A stretch of 64,000 bases of DNA from Micromonospora sp. PLK6-60 (GTDB lineage: Bacteria; Actinomycetota; Actinomycetes; Mycobacteriales; Micromonosporaceae): positions 35,970-99,969 of the forward strand of contig NZ_JAIOAA010000020.1 of NCBI RefSeq assembly GCF_019890675.1, read 5' to 3'. The notes under the pieces are model-generated. The model was given only the letters and a program-made list of their open reading frames with translations. It was not told the DNA's origin and searched no databases. Position numbers and translations under genes: made by a program. This document shows, piece after piece, positions 42,210-50,609 of the stretch; within the stretch, counting starts at the first letter, position 1; each line of letters opens with the position of its first letter.

Positions 42210-43003
42210 GGGTTCTCCTCTGCGCGGGCGCCGGTACGGGCCACCACGAAGATGCGGCGGAACGGAAAGTACACCCGACCCTGCCGCACCGGGTACGACT
42301 CGGTGAGGGCGGCCCCCAGCTCGGCCCGAAAGTCGGACCAGTCACCGGCGTCCAGCGCGGCCCGCACCGGACGCAGCGCGGTCCCCTCCATCCAGGCCAG
42401 CACCGGGTGGTCCGCGCCGGTGGCCGGCAGCAGGTGCAGGTAGGTGGTCTCCCAGGCGTCCACCGCGCAGCCGGCTTCGGTCAGCAGGGCCGCGTAGCCG
42501 ACCGGGTCGGCCACCGGGGCCGCGCGCAGCAGCGGGGCGACGGTCGCCGCCCAGCGCGGCCGGGCCGCGACCTCGCGCAGCGCGCGGTGCGACGGCGCGT
42601 CGAAGTTGCCGGGCACCTGGCAGGCGAGCCAGGCGCCGGCGGGCAGCTCGGCCGCCCAGCGGGTGAGCAGTTCCCGGTGGCCGGGGACCCACTGGAGGAC
42701 GGCGTTGCAGATCAGCACGTCCAGGTCCGGCTCCGGGCGCCAGGCACGGACGTCGCCGACGGTGAAGGAGATCGGCTCGGCCCGGGTCAGGGCGCGGGCC
42801 CGGTCGATCATCTCGGCGGAGGAGTCCAGGCCGCTGATCCGGCTGCCCGGCCAGCGGTCGGCGAGGGTGGCGGTCAGTGTGCCGGGACCGCAGCCGAGGT
42901 CGACCACCGCCCGGGGGCGCTCGGCCGGCACCCGGGCGAGCAGGTCGTGGAAGGGGCGGGAGCGCTCGTCGCCGTAGCGCAGGTAGGTGCTCGGATCCCA
43001 CAT
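42206..43003 (-). CDS. tam: Trans-aconitate 2-methyltransferase-like SAM enzyme
   Basis: A 265-residue class I methyltransferase. The SAM loop is VVDLGCGPGTLTATLADRWP, followed by GLDSSAEMIDRARA and ICNAVLQWVPGH. The N-terminus MWDPSTYLRYGDERSRPFHD is characteristic of Tam. Tam methylates trans-aconitate, a spontaneous by-product that inhibits aconitase. The ATG at 43003 follows GGAG. It lies upstream of and overlaps add by 4 bases, so the two are co-transcribed, though no metabolic link is obvious. Confidence 0.88.
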   Translation of the reverse strand: MWDPSTYLRYGDERSRPFHDLLARVPAERPRAVVDLGCGPGTLTATLADRWPGSRISGLDSSAEMIDRARALTRAEPISFTVGDVRAWRPEPDLDVLICNAVLQWVPGHRELLTRWAAELPAGAWLACQVPGNFDAPSHRALREVAARPRWAATVAPLLRAAPVADPVGYAALLTEAGCAVDAWETTYLHLLPATGADHPVLAWMEGTALRPVRAALDAGDWSDFRAELGAALTESYPVRQGRVYFPFRRIFVVARTGARAEENP

Positions 43004-43089
43004 GACATTCTCCAAACCGTACGTACGTCTTGCTAGACCGTAGCGGCCCGACGCGCGTCCGGGCAACCAGATCATTAAGCTCGGTGGCT

Positions 43090-44073
43090 ATGGAACAGCG
43101 CAGCTTCGACCGGCTCGGGCGTCGGGTGGGTGTCGTCGGCCTCGGCGCCTGGCAGCTCGGTGGCGACTGGGGCCAGGTCAGCGAGGACGCCGCGATGGAC
43201 GTCCTCGCCGCCGCCGTGGACGCCGGGGTCACCTTCCTGGACACCGCCGACGTGTACGGCGACGGCCGCAGCGAGCAGCTGATCGGCCGGTTCCTGCGTG
43301 GGCGCCCCGGGCACGGGCTGACCGTCGCCACCAAGATGGGCCGCCGGGTCGACCAGGTGCCCGAGGCGTACACCCTGGACAACTTCCGGGCCTGGACCGA
43401 CCGGTCCCGGACCAACCTCGGGGTGGACACCCTGGACCTGGTCCAGCTGCACTGCCCGCCCACTGCGGTCTTCGCCGACGACCGGGTCTTCGACGCCCTC
43501 GACACCCTCGTCGCCGAGCAGCGCATCGCCGGCTACGGGGTGAGCGTGGAAACCTGCGAGCAGGCGCTGACCGCGATCGCCCGCCCCGGCGTGGCCAGCG
43601 TCCAGATCATCCTCAACGCGGTCCGGCTCAAGCCCCTCGACCGGGTGCTGCCCGCCGCCGCGGCGGCCGGGGTCGGCATCATCGCCCGGGTGCCGCTGGC
43701 CAGCGGCCTGCTCTCCGGCCGCTACGACGAGCGCACCACCTTCCCCGCCGACGACCACCGCAACTTCAACCGGCACGGAGAGTCGTTCGACGTCGGCGAG
43801 ACCTTCTCCGGCGTCGACTACGACCTCGGCCTGGCCGCGGTACGCCGGCTCGCGCCGCTGGTCGGCGACGGCCGCACGATGGCCCAGTTCGCGTTGCGCT
43901 GGGTGCTCGACCAGCCGGGCGTCACGGTGGTCATCCCCGGCGCCCGCGACGCCGAGCAGGCCCGGCGCAACGCCGCCGCGGCCGGGCTGGCGCCGCTCAC
44001 CGACGTCGAGCAGGCGGCCGTGCGCGACACCTACGACGAGCTGATCAGGCCGCAGGTGCACCACCGGTGGTGA
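43090..44073 (+). CDS. Aldo/keto reductase
   Basis: A 327-residue AKR. The catalytic D and Y are in TFLDTADVYGDGRSEQLIGR, K in TVATKMGRRV and H in DLVQLHCPPTAVFADD. The C-terminal NADPH loop is VVIPGARDAEQARRNAAAAG. This resembles the AKR11/IolS-like group. The start ATG at 43090 was preferred over a GTG two codons earlier. It is divergent from the Tam-like gene; the 86-base gap contains the palindrome CGTACGTACG near 43018-43027. The substrate is unknown. Confidence 0.88.
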   Translation: MEQRSFDRLGRRVGVVGLGAWQLGGDWGQVSEDAAMDVLAAAVDAGVTFLDTADVYGDGRSEQLIGRFLRGRPGHGLTVATKMGRRVDQVPEAYTLDNFRAWTDRSRTNLGVDTLDLVQLHCPPTAVFADDRVFDALDTLVAEQRIAGYGVSVETCEQALTAIARPGVASVQIILNAVRLKPLDRVLPAAAAAGVGIIARVPLASGLLSGRYDERTTFPADDHRNFNRHGESFDVGETFSGVDYDLGLAAVRRLAPLVGDGRTMAQFALRWVLDQPGVTVVIPGARDAEQARRNAAAAGLAPLTDVEQAAVRDTYDELIRPQVHHRW

Positions 44074-44149
44074 ACACACCGCGTCGCGTCCCCGCCCGGC
44101 GGGTCCGCGCACCGCATGCTGGACCGGCACGGGCACGGAGGGAGGAACG

Positions 44150-44344
44150 ATGAAGGGCTGGCTGCCGCTCACCCTCGGCCTGCTCGCCATGGTCGTCGGG
44201 GCGGTGTGGACCGTCCAGGGCCTCGGCTACGTCGAGGGCAGCGTGATGACCGGCCAGCGGGTCTGGGCGGTCATCGGACCGGTGCTCGTCCTGGTCGGAC
44301 TGGTCGTGCTCTGGCTCGGGCTGCGCTCGCGTCGCCGCTCCTGA
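44150..44344 (+). CDS. Small two-helix membrane protein
   Basis: A 64-residue protein with two hydrophobic helices (LPLTLGLLAMVVGAVWTVQG and WAVIGPVLVLVGLVVLWLGL) and a basic tail RSRRRS. The ATG follows GGAGGGAGG, a strong ribosome site. Small proteins of this layout are widespread in actinobacteria and uncharacterised. The final codons are part of a 19-bp direct repeat whose second copy lies after the stop. Confidence 0.75.
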   Translation: MKGWLPLTLGLLAMVVGAVWTVQGLGYVEGSVMTGQRVWAVIGPVLVLVGLVVLWLGLRSRRRS

Positions 44345-44382
44345 AGCGAGCCCGTGGCTCTCTCGTCGCCGCTCCTGAAGCG
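44330..44382. repeat. 19-bp direct repeat at the small membrane gene's 3' end
   Basis: CGTCGCCGCTCCTGAAGCG occurs at 44330-44348 and again at 44364-44382, a period of 34 bases. The first copy carries the stop codon. It looks like a local duplication of the gene end. Confidence 0.8.
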
Positions 44383-44412
44383 GGCCCCGCGGCCCGGGCC
44401 CCGGAACGCTGA

Positions 44413-44443
44413 AAGCCCCGCGTCCGGGGAGGACACGGGGCTT
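44413..44443 (-). terminator. Hairpin downstream of the cold shock gene
   Basis: AAGCCCCG (44413-44420) pairs with CGGGGCTT (44436-44443). It lies 54 bases beyond the cold shock gene stop on the minus strand, and just after the convergent small membrane gene. Confidence 0.55.
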
Positions 44444-44497
44444 GACATCAGTCCGGAGCCGCACCGTCGAGCGCGACGGCGGACCGGATCTGCTTGC

Positions 44498-44701
44498 TCA
44501 GATGGGGCGGACCTGCTCGGCCTGCGGACCCTTCTGACCCTGGGCGATCTCGAACTCCACCCGCTGGTTCTCCTCCAGCGTGCGGTAGCCGCTGGTCTGG
44601 ATGGCCGAGAAGTGGACGAACACGTCAGCACCCCCGCCGTCGACGGTGATGAAGCCGAAGCCCTTGTCTGCGTTGAACCACTTCACGGTTCCCTGCGCCA
44701 T
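44498..44701 (-). CDS. cspA: Cold shock protein, CspA family
   Basis: A 67-residue OB-fold protein, the usual length. RNP1 is KGFGFITVDGG and RNP2 is DVFVHFSAIQ. Csp proteins bind single-stranded RNA and act as chaperones of mRNA structure. The ribosome site AAGGAGAT lies 5 bases upstream of the ATG, among the strongest in this window. About 180 bases without a gene lie upstream (44702-44880) and may form a long leader, as in regulated cold shock genes; no promoter could be fixed with confidence. Confidence 0.95.
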   Translation of the reverse strand: MAQGTVKWFNADKGFGFITVDGGGADVFVHFSAIQTSGYRTLEENQRVEFEIAQGQKGPQAEQVRPI

Positions 44702-44938
44702 GTGTATCTCCTTCTAAAACTGGCGGCCTAGCACGCCGGCGCGGCCGATTGGCCGTTTTCGAGCAGCGGCGCCGGAGGCGGCCCCCGGTGAAGGAGACTT
44801 CTCTCAACCCACGCCATCTCTCAACAGCGTGGAACAGCAAACCACGTACGCAAAAACTCTGCACAGCCTACCCGACGAAATTCTCCGACATGTGACCTGA
44901 CGGTTGCCCAAAGCGGCTGTGCGGACGGCGGCGACAGG

Positions 44939-44980
44939 CGAAAGACCCCCCGCCCGACAACGGCGGCAGGGGGTCTTTCG
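44939..44980 (-). terminator. Terminator of the DUF4235 operon
   Basis: CGAAAGACCCCC (44939-44950) pairs perfectly with GGGGGTCTTTCG (44969-44980) over an 18-base loop. It starts 10 bases beyond the DUF4235 stop on the minus strand. Confidence 0.75.
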
Positions 44981-44989
44981 GCGCGGCTG

Positions 44990-45262
44990 TCAGTCCGGCC
45001 AGTGGCCGGTCAACCGGCGTACCCCGACCGCTCCGCCGCGGTCCACGGCCGCCCGGACCACCGCGAAGATGGCGCCCTGCAGGGCCGCCGCGGCGAGGAT
45101 CTCGCCCCACCGGCGGTCCTCGTCGGTGGCGCTGGGGGCCTCCCCGTCGCCGGCCGTCACCGTCCACACCTTCCGGAAGATGGCCCCGGCCAGGGTGCCG
45201 GCCGCGATACCGAGCAGCACCCCGACGGGGCGGTACGCCGCCTTGCCGATCTTCGAGCTCAC
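44990..45262 (-). CDS. DUF4235 family membrane protein
   Basis: A 90-residue protein with two likely membrane helices: YRPVGVLLGIAAGTLAGAIF near the N-terminus and EILAAAALQGAIFAVVRAAV further on. The sequence matches the actinobacterial DUF4235 pattern (KxxYRPxG...W...W.E...AAALQGA). The GTG start at 45262 overlaps the previous stop. It is the last of three overlapping genes with a holin-like and a DUF3618 protein. The function is unknown; the triad is thought to serve envelope stress. Confidence 0.8.
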   Translation of the reverse strand: MSSKIGKAAYRPVGVLLGIAAGTLAGAIFRKVWTVTAGDGEAPSATDEDRRWGEILAAAALQGAIFAVVRAAVDRGGAVGVRRLTGHWPD

Positions 45263-45600
45263 CGACGCCTCCCCCGTACGATCAACAGCACGATCATGGT
45301 GGCCACGGCGCCCGCCGCCACCGCGGCCCACGGCGCCGGGCCGCTGCGCAGGGCCACCTTCCCCTCGTCCGCGTGCACTCGCACGGACTGCGCCTGCCGC
45401 GTCGCCTGGCCCCGCACCCGGGCCACGGTCTGCGCGGCCTGCCCCCGCACCCGGTCCTTCGCCTGCTCGGCCGAGGACCGCAACCGGGCCTTCACGTCGG
45501 CCTTGGCGGCCAACAGCTCCATCGTCTCACCCAACTCCACCCGGGTCCGGCGGATCTCCGCACGGAGCGCCTCCAGGTCACCGGTCCCGTTGCCCGTCAT
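45259..45600 (-). CDS. DUF3618 family protein
   Basis: A 113-residue protein. The N-terminal half is a helical DUF3618 segment (LEALRAEIRRTRVELGETME, LLAAKADVKARLR), with further amphipathic repeats containing VRGQA. A single C-terminal membrane helix (AVAAGAVATMIVLLIV) ends in RGRRR. Its 4-base overlaps with both neighbours imply one operon and probably a joint complex at the membrane. No biochemical function is known to me. Confidence 0.82.
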   Translation of the reverse strand: MTGNGTGDLEALRAEIRRTRVELGETMELLAAKADVKARLRSSAEQAKDRVRGQAAQTVARVRGQATRQAQSVRVHADEGKVALRSGPAPWAAVAAGAVATMIVLLIVRGRRR

Positions 45601-46031
45601 GCCCGCCTCCCGTCCTTCACCGCGGCGGTGACGGTGTCCACGTCCGCCCGGACGCTACGGACCGCCGCCTCCGGCACTGGCGGGACGGCACGGCTGACCT
45701 GCTTCTTGCCGACCAGCGCGAGAACCCCGGCGATCAGGAAGAGCACCACCGCCACGATCAGGGCGGCCAGCCACGCGGGCATCACCAGCGCCAGCAGCAG
45801 GATCACCGTGGCGACCAGCGCGCCCGCGCCGTAGAGGGCCATCACCCCGCCGCCGCCGAACAACCCGATGCCGATCCCGGCGTGCTTGCCCTTCTCGGTC
45901 AGTTCCGCCCGGGCCAGCGCCAGTTCGTCCCGCACCAGGCGGGAGACCTGTTCGGTGGCCCGCTGCACCAGCTCGGCGGTGGACGGCTCGCTCCCGGTCC
46001 GGGACGCGCTGCGACTCGCGACGTCAGCCAT
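45597..46031 (-). CDS. Holin-like/DUF1469 membrane protein
   Basis: A 144-residue protein of the putative actinobacterial holin superfamily III (DUF1469). An amphipathic N-terminal helix (LVQRATEQVSRLVRDELALA) precedes two strong membrane helices between about residues 55 and 110. It is not phage-encoded here: no lysin or structural genes are near. AAAGGAGGACAG lies just before the ATG. It heads the DUF3618-DUF4235 operon. Confidence 0.82.
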   Translation of the reverse strand: MADVASRSASRTGSEPSTAELVQRATEQVSRLVRDELALARAELTEKGKHAGIGIGLFGGGGVMALYGAGALVATVILLLALVMPAWLAALIVAVVLFLIAGVLALVGKKQVSRAVPPVPEAAVRSVRADVDTVTAAVKDGRRA

Positions 46032-46765
46032 GCTGTCCTCCTTTCATCATCACCGCGCTGTATGCCCGGAGTCGCCGCCCGTCAATCCTGACGCGGGGCG
46101 TGCGCAGCAATCCCCGGGAAACGGGCCGCCAAACGCCCCGCCCGCCACCGATCCGCCCGCTCCGGCCGCTTCGGCCGCGTACGGGCCAACGCGCCCGGCC
46201 GCCGGAGGTCACGCACCGACCCGGCAATCCCCCCGCCGCCGGGCCCGGCGGCGCGGAGTGCGGTGGGCGCGGCCCGGGGAGGCACGGCCGGGTAGGCGCC
46301 GCGCGGCCCGGGGGCCCCGGGGTGGCATGGCCGGGGGTAGGCGTGGCGGGTCAAGCGACACCATCCAGTGCGTTGACCGACGTCGGGGGGTGCGCCGGGC
46401 AGCCTACGAACTTGATGTCGTAAACGAATCACCGTGCGCGGAGTAGCAACCGGATGGCGGGATTCCGCTGCCACCCTGATTCGTCTACGACATCAAGTTG
46501 GTAGCTTGCCCACCGACCACCCCGAGGGCGTGCGGCATTGGGGCGACATCCGCCCAGGGCGCATGCGGCCGACGAGGGCGCTACACGCCGGGCGCACGGC
46601 AAGGGGCATCCGCCCGGCGCGCATCGCCTGCGGGCCGCTGATCGCCCCGCTCGCCCGCGCCGCCCCGCTCCGCCCGCGCCGCACCGCGTTGCCCCGCGCC
46701 GCGCCGCGCCGCTCCGCCCGCTCGCACCGCCGCCCGCCGACGGCGACTCGTGCGGTAACAGCGGC
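46032..46765. other. 734-bp intergenic region with an inverted-repeat element and low-complexity DNA
   Basis: No convincing gene is present. The left part (46032-46400) should carry the promoter of the holin-like operon; nothing definite was identified. The middle carries the inverted repeat at 46409-46499. The right part (about 46600-46740) is low-complexity C/G-rich DNA made of CGCC, CCGC and GCGC runs. Long open frames exist on both strands, but their products are Arg/Pro/Ala/Gly-rich with no ribosome site, as expected by chance in such DNA. Confidence 0.6.
46409..46499. repeat. Inverted-repeat element with 23-bp arms
   Basis: AACTTGATGTCGTAAACGAA opens the left arm (46409-46431), and its reverse complement with one mismatch closes the element (46477-46499). 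The 45-base centre contains GCGGGATTCCGC. The AT-rich arms are unlike the surrounding GC-rich DNA. It could be a dispersed palindrome or a miniature element; no target duplication was confirmed. Confidence 0.75.
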
Positions 46766-47962
46766 TCAGCGCCGGGCGTCGGCGTGGTCCTCCGGGCCGA
46801 TGAACGCCTCGCTGCGGGCATCGCCGTCGTCGCTGCCGCCGAAGACCCGGGCGTCGTCCGGCATCTCCGCCTCGGCCCGGCGACGGACCGGGCGGCGCGG
46901 CTGCACCCACTGCCAGGGCAGTGAGCCCGAGGAGTCACCCAGCTCGGCACGCACCCGGGGCATCGCGGTCGGCCGGTTGTCCCGGATCCAGCCCACCAGG
47001 TGTTCCCGGACCAGGCAGCGCAGGTCCCAGAGGCTGCCCGCGTCGGCCGCGCTGACCAGCGCGCGTACCTTGACCATCCCGCCGGTGGCGTCGGTGACCT
47101 GGAGCACGCAGACCCGGCCGTCCCACAGCTCGGTGCCCTCCACCAGCCGGCGCAGCTCCTCGCGCATCGCCTGCACCGGGATCGCCCAGTCGACGTCGAA
47201 CTCGGCGGTGCCGAGCACGGCCGCCTCGGTCCGGGTCCAGTTCTGGAACGGGGTGCTGGTGAAGTACGAGGTGGGCAGGATCAGCCGCCGGTCATCCCAG
47301 ACCTGCACCACCACGTAGCTGAGCGTCAGCTCCTCGATCCGGCCCCACTCGCCCTCGACCACCACCACGTCGTCCAGGCGTACCGCGTCGCTGAAAGCGA
47401 GCTGGAGGCCGGCGAAGACGTTGCCGAGCAGGCTCTGCGCGGCCAGCGCGGCCACCACACCGACGACACCGGCACTGGTCAGCACGCCGGCGCCGATGCC
47501 CCGTACCGCCGGGAAGGTCATCAGCATCACGCCGAGGGCGAGCACCACGATCACCGCGATGGTCAGCCGGCGCAGCAGCACCACCTGGGTACGGACCCGT
47601 CGGGCGTGCCGGTTGTTCGGCACGTCCACCCGGAACCGGGCCAGCGCGGTGTCCTCCACCACCACCAGCAGCGAGGCGACCAGCCAGGCCGCGGCGGCCA
47701 CCACGGCGAGCACCAGGGTGTGCAGCACGATCTGCCGCCAGGGGGTGCCCACCGCGTACAGGGTGGTGAAGCGCACCGCGAACTGCACGGCGAGGATGGT
47801 GACGGCCACCTGGAACGACCGGTGCGCGTGCTCGGTGAGCTCGGTCAGCAGCAACGAGCGGCGGCCGAGGCGGCGCATCACGCGGTGCACCACCTCCACC
47901 ACCAGCAGCGCGATCGCCGCCGCGCCCAGCGCGGCGGCGATCGTGGTCAGGTAGCTCTGCAC
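46766..47962 (-). CDS. Mechanosensitive channel MscS family
   Basis: A 398-residue channel. Four or so membrane helices lie in the first 190 residues. The pore-lining TM3 is GVVGVVAALAAQSLLGNVFA, rich in Gly and Ala, followed by the beta domain (DDVVVVEGEWGRIEELTLSY). A cytoplasmic alpha/beta domain and a charged C-terminal tail of about 60 residues end the protein. MscS channels open under membrane tension to release solutes on hypo-osmotic shock. The GTG at 47962 follows GGAGGAGG. Confidence 0.9.
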   Translation of the reverse strand: MQSYLTTIAAALGAAAIALLVVEVVHRVMRRLGRRSLLLTELTEHAHRSFQVAVTILAVQFAVRFTTLYAVGTPWRQIVLHTLVLAVVAAAAWLVASLLVVVEDTALARFRVDVPNNRHARRVRTQVVLLRRLTIAVIVVLALGVMLMTFPAVRGIGAGVLTSAGVVGVVAALAAQSLLGNVFAGLQLAFSDAVRLDDVVVVEGEWGRIEELTLSYVVVQVWDDRRLILPTSYFTSTPFQNWTRTEAAVLGTAEFDVDWAIPVQAMREELRRLVEGTELWDGRVCVLQVTDATGGMVKVRALVSAADAGSLWDLRCLVREHLVGWIRDNRPTAMPRVRAELGDSSGSLPWQWVQPRRPVRRRAEAEMPDDARVFGGSDDGDARSEAFIGPEDHADARR

Positions 47963-48038
47963 AGCGTCCTCCTCCGGCCGGGCACCCGGTTTCGGGCAAA
48001 GGCCCAATGGTGCCCGGCGGATGTCGCATCGACCAGGC

Positions 48039-48860
48039 TCAGACCTTGCGGTAGCGGGACTGGACGAAGCAGTAGACGCCGAACGCGGCGATACCGAGCG
48101 CCATGAGGGCGAGCAGCACCGGGCCGTAGGACTGGTCACGCAGGGTACGCAGGGCGGCGTCCAGGCCGCGGGCCTTCTCCGGGTCGTAGTTCACCGCGGC
48201 CACGATGATCAGCACACCAGTGATGGCGAAGACGGTGCCCCGGGCGGCGTACCCGGCCATGCCGAGCCGGCGGGTCAGCCGCAGCGTCTTCGGGTTCATC
48301 TGCTCGGTCTTGAGGTTGCGCAGGAACTTCTTCTTCAGGCCGTAGACGACCATGCCGACGCCCACGGCGGCGAGGACCAGGCCGGCCAGCCCGACCAGCC
48401 ACCGGCCCCCGTCGGAGGACATCAGCTTCTCGGAGAAGGCCTGCTGCTGGTCGGAGGAGTTGGAGCTGGCGTCCTGGAAGACCTTGATGGCGGTCCAGGC
48501 CAGCCAGAGGAAGATCACGGTACGGACCCCCGAGACGACCCGCTCGAAGATCCGTTCCTTGCCGCGCTTCGTCTGGTGCCCGACGATCGCCTCCAGCGCC
48601 TGCCAGATGGCCATCGCGATCAGGCCGACCGCGATCACGATCAGCAGGAACTTGCCCAGCGGCTGTTCGCCGAGGGTCCGCAGCGCACCGTTCTGGTTGC
48701 CCTCCTCGCCCGAGTTGCCGAAGGCGATCTGCAGGGCCAGCCAGCCGAAGAGCAGGTGCACGATGCCGTAGCCGATGAAACCGGCCCGGGTCAACAGTTC
48801 GAGCCACCGACTGTTCGCCGCCTGGGCGGCGGTGGCTTCAGCATTACGGGTAACCGACAT
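48039..48860 (-). CDS. DUF1206 family membrane protein
   Basis: A 273-residue protein with six membrane helices arranged as three internal repeats of two helices each. The repeat mark is LLTRAGFIGYGIVHLLFGWL, later MAGYAARGTVFAITGVLIIV in the third unit. DUF1206 proteins are found mostly in actinobacteria and some cyanobacteria; the function is not known. A GTTT (minus strand, about 48889-48892) lies 16 bases ahead of GGAGAT, loosely like a stress sigma factor promoter, but this is weak evidence. Confidence 0.85.
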   Translation of the reverse strand: MSVTRNAEATAAQAANSRWLELLTRAGFIGYGIVHLLFGWLALQIAFGNSGEEGNQNGALRTLGEQPLGKFLLIVIAVGLIAMAIWQALEAIVGHQTKRGKERIFERVVSGVRTVIFLWLAWTAIKVFQDASSNSSDQQQAFSEKLMSSDGGRWLVGLAGLVLAAVGVGMVVYGLKKKFLRNLKTEQMNPKTLRLTRRLGMAGYAARGTVFAITGVLIIVAAVNYDPEKARGLDAALRTLRDQSYGPVLLALMALGIAAFGVYCFVQSRYRKV

Positions 48861-48936
48861 GGCGCCTCAATCTCCGAACGCGAAGATTTCCAAACGTGCC
48901 CACCCGGTCCGGCGGGCGCGGCGCCACCTGCCCGTA

Positions 48937-49293
48937 CTACCGGGAAACCCGGATCTGAACCTGCTCGTCGGTGACGCTCTCCAGGCTGACCGAGAGGTCC
49001 CCCGCCGAGGCGGCCTGCTGGCCGACGGTCAGCGAGAGCTGCTCGCCGGCCACCTCGACGGTGACCTGGTCACCCTGGGCGCCGACCAGTTTCGCCTCGA
49101 CGCCGAGGATGGTGGCGCTGGCCTCGACGCCGCGCTCGAAGGTGATCGTGCAGGCGTCCAGCCCGCAGTCGGTGGAGGCGCCCTGGGAGCTGCATCCGGC
49201 GAGCAGGGCCGCGCCGAGCACCAGGCCGGCCAGCAGGCCGCCGGCCCGTCGCGCGGCGGGGGCGAACGAGGGGAGGAACGGTCGGTTCGTCAC
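48937..49293 (-). CDS. Small secreted lipoprotein
   Basis: A 118-residue protein with a lipobox LLAGC after a hydrophobic signal (AGGLLAGLVLGAALLAGCSS), so it should be lipid-anchored on the outer face of the membrane. Two more cysteines (DCGLDACTITF) may form a disulfide. The rest is beta-rich (SATILGVEAKLVGAQGDQVT) with no family recognised. The GTG at 49293 follows GGGGAGGAAC on the opposite reading; the start choice is fair but not certain. It is divergent from the PLP enzyme at 49383. Confidence 0.75.
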   Translation of the reverse strand: MTNRPFLPSFAPAARRAGGLLAGLVLGAALLAGCSSQGASTDCGLDACTITFERGVEASATILGVEAKLVGAQGDQVTVEVAGEQLSLTVGQQAASAGDLSVSLESVTDEQVQIRVSR

Positions 49294-49382
49294 GGGGCAA
49301 GGGTACGAGACGCCCGCCGGCCGGTCACCAGTCGGATGATCATCTTTTTCGGACCGTCGGGTCGGCGGGTTAGGGTCCCGGC

Positions 49383-50609
49383 ATGCCGTACGACGTCGCC
49401 CGGGTCCGGGCCGCCTACCCCGCGCTGGCCGAGGGTTTCGCCCACTTCGACGGTGCCGGCGGCACCCAGACCGCCGCACCGGTGATCGACGCCGTCGCCG
49501 GTGCGATGCGGGGCGCCACCGGCAACCGCAGCACCGCCTTCGCGCCCGGCCGCCGCGCGTTGGAGCTGGTCGCCGGCGCCCGGGCCGCGGTGGCCGACCT
49601 GCTCGGGGCGGAACCCGCCGGGGTGGTCCTCGGGCCGAGCGCCACCGCGCTGACGTACACCCTGGCCCGCACCCTCGGCGCGACCTGGCGGCCGGGCGAC
49701 GAGGTGGTGCTGTCCCGGCTGGACCACGACGCGAACGTACGCCCGTGGGTGCAGGCCGCCGAGGCGGCCGGCGCCACGGTGCGCTGGGCCGAGTTCGACC
49801 CCGACAGCGGCGAGCTGCCCGCCGGCCAGTACGCCGATCTGGTCGGCGCGCGCACCCGGCTGGTCGCGGTGACCGCCGGCAGCAACGCGATCGGCACCGT
49901 GCCGGACGTCGCGGCGATCGCCAAGACCGCGCACGCCGCCGGCGCCCTGGTCTGCGTGGACGGGGTGCACTCGGTGCCGCACGGGCCCACCGACCTGGCC
50001 ACGCTCGGCGCGGACTTCCTGGTCACCAGCGCCTACAAGTGGTCCGGCCCGCACCTGGCCGCGATGGTCGCCGACCCGGCCCGGTGGGCGGCGCTGCGGC
50101 CGGCGAAGCTGCTGCCCTCCGCCGACGCGGTGCCGGACCGGTTCGAGTTCGGCACGCCGAGCTTCCCGCTGCTGGCCGGTGTCACCGCGGCGGTGGACCA
50201 TCTGGCGTCGCTGGACCCGGCGGCGGCCGGTGACCGGCGGGCCCGGGTGCGGGCCGGGCTGACCGCCGCGCAGGCGCACGAGGAGGCGGTCTTCGACCGG
50301 CTGCTCGCCGGCCTGGCCGCGCTGCCCGGGCTCACCCTGCTCGGTTCGCCGGCCCGGCGCTGCCCGACCGTCTCGTTCCGGCTGGCCGGGCTCTCCCCCG
50401 CCGACACCGCCGCCGAGCTGGGCGCGGCCGGGCTCTGCCTGTCGCACGGCGACTACTACGCCTACGAGTACTTCCAGCGGATGGGGTTGCGGGCCGACGG
50501 CGGCGCGGTGCGGGCCAGCGTGTACCACTACAACACCGTCGAGGAGGTCGACCGGTTGCTGGCCGAACTGGCCAGGATCGCCACCCGTGGGGGGAGAATG
50601 GCCCGGTGA
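49383..50609 (+). CDS. Cysteine desulfurase-like PLP protein (VC1184/TIGR01976-like)
   Basis: A 408-residue class V PLP enzyme. The aspartate site is LVCVDGVHSVPHGPTDLATL and the Schiff-base lysine is in VTSAYKWSGPHLA. The family marks HFDGAGGTQ near the N-terminus and NRSTAFAPGRRALEL suit the cysteine desulfurase-like group. In the region where desulfurases carry the catalytic cysteine the sequence is LSHGDYYAYEYF, without a Cys at the tip, so true desulfurase activity is doubtful. It overlaps the small GNAT gene by 4 bases. Confidence 0.85.
   Translation: MPYDVARVRAAYPALAEGFAHFDGAGGTQTAAPVIDAVAGAMRGATGNRSTAFAPGRRALELVAGARAAVADLLGAEPAGVVLGPSATALTYTLARTLGATWRPGDEVVLSRLDHDANVRPWVQAAEAAGATVRWAEFDPDSGELPAGQYADLVGARTRLVAVTAGSNAIGTVPDVAAIAKTAHAAGALVCVDGVHSVPHGPTDLATLGADFLVTSAYKWSGPHLAAMVADPARWAALRPAKLLPSADAVPDRFEFGTPSFPLLAGVTAAVDHLASLDPAAAGDRRARVRAGLTAAQAHEEAVFDRLLAGLAALPGLTLLGSPARRCPTVSFRLAGLSPADTAAELGAAGLCLSHGDYYAYEYFQRMGLRADGGAVRASVYHYNTVEEVDRLLAELARIATRGGRMAR

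Noticed and set aside
44702..44880. Long cold shock leader as an RNA thermosensor
   Set aside because: No promoter could be fixed and no conserved cold-box was recognised; only the length of the gap suggests it.
45597..46031. Holin-like gene as a sign of prophage
   Set aside because: No integrase, lysin, terminase or structural gene is near; the protein belongs to a chromosomal actinobacterial group with DUF3618 and DUF4235 partners.
46429..46950. Several open frames on both strands in the gap before the MscS gene
   Set aside because: Their products are Arg/Pro/Ala/Gly-rich, have no ribosome site, and span the inverted-repeat element and low-complexity DNA.
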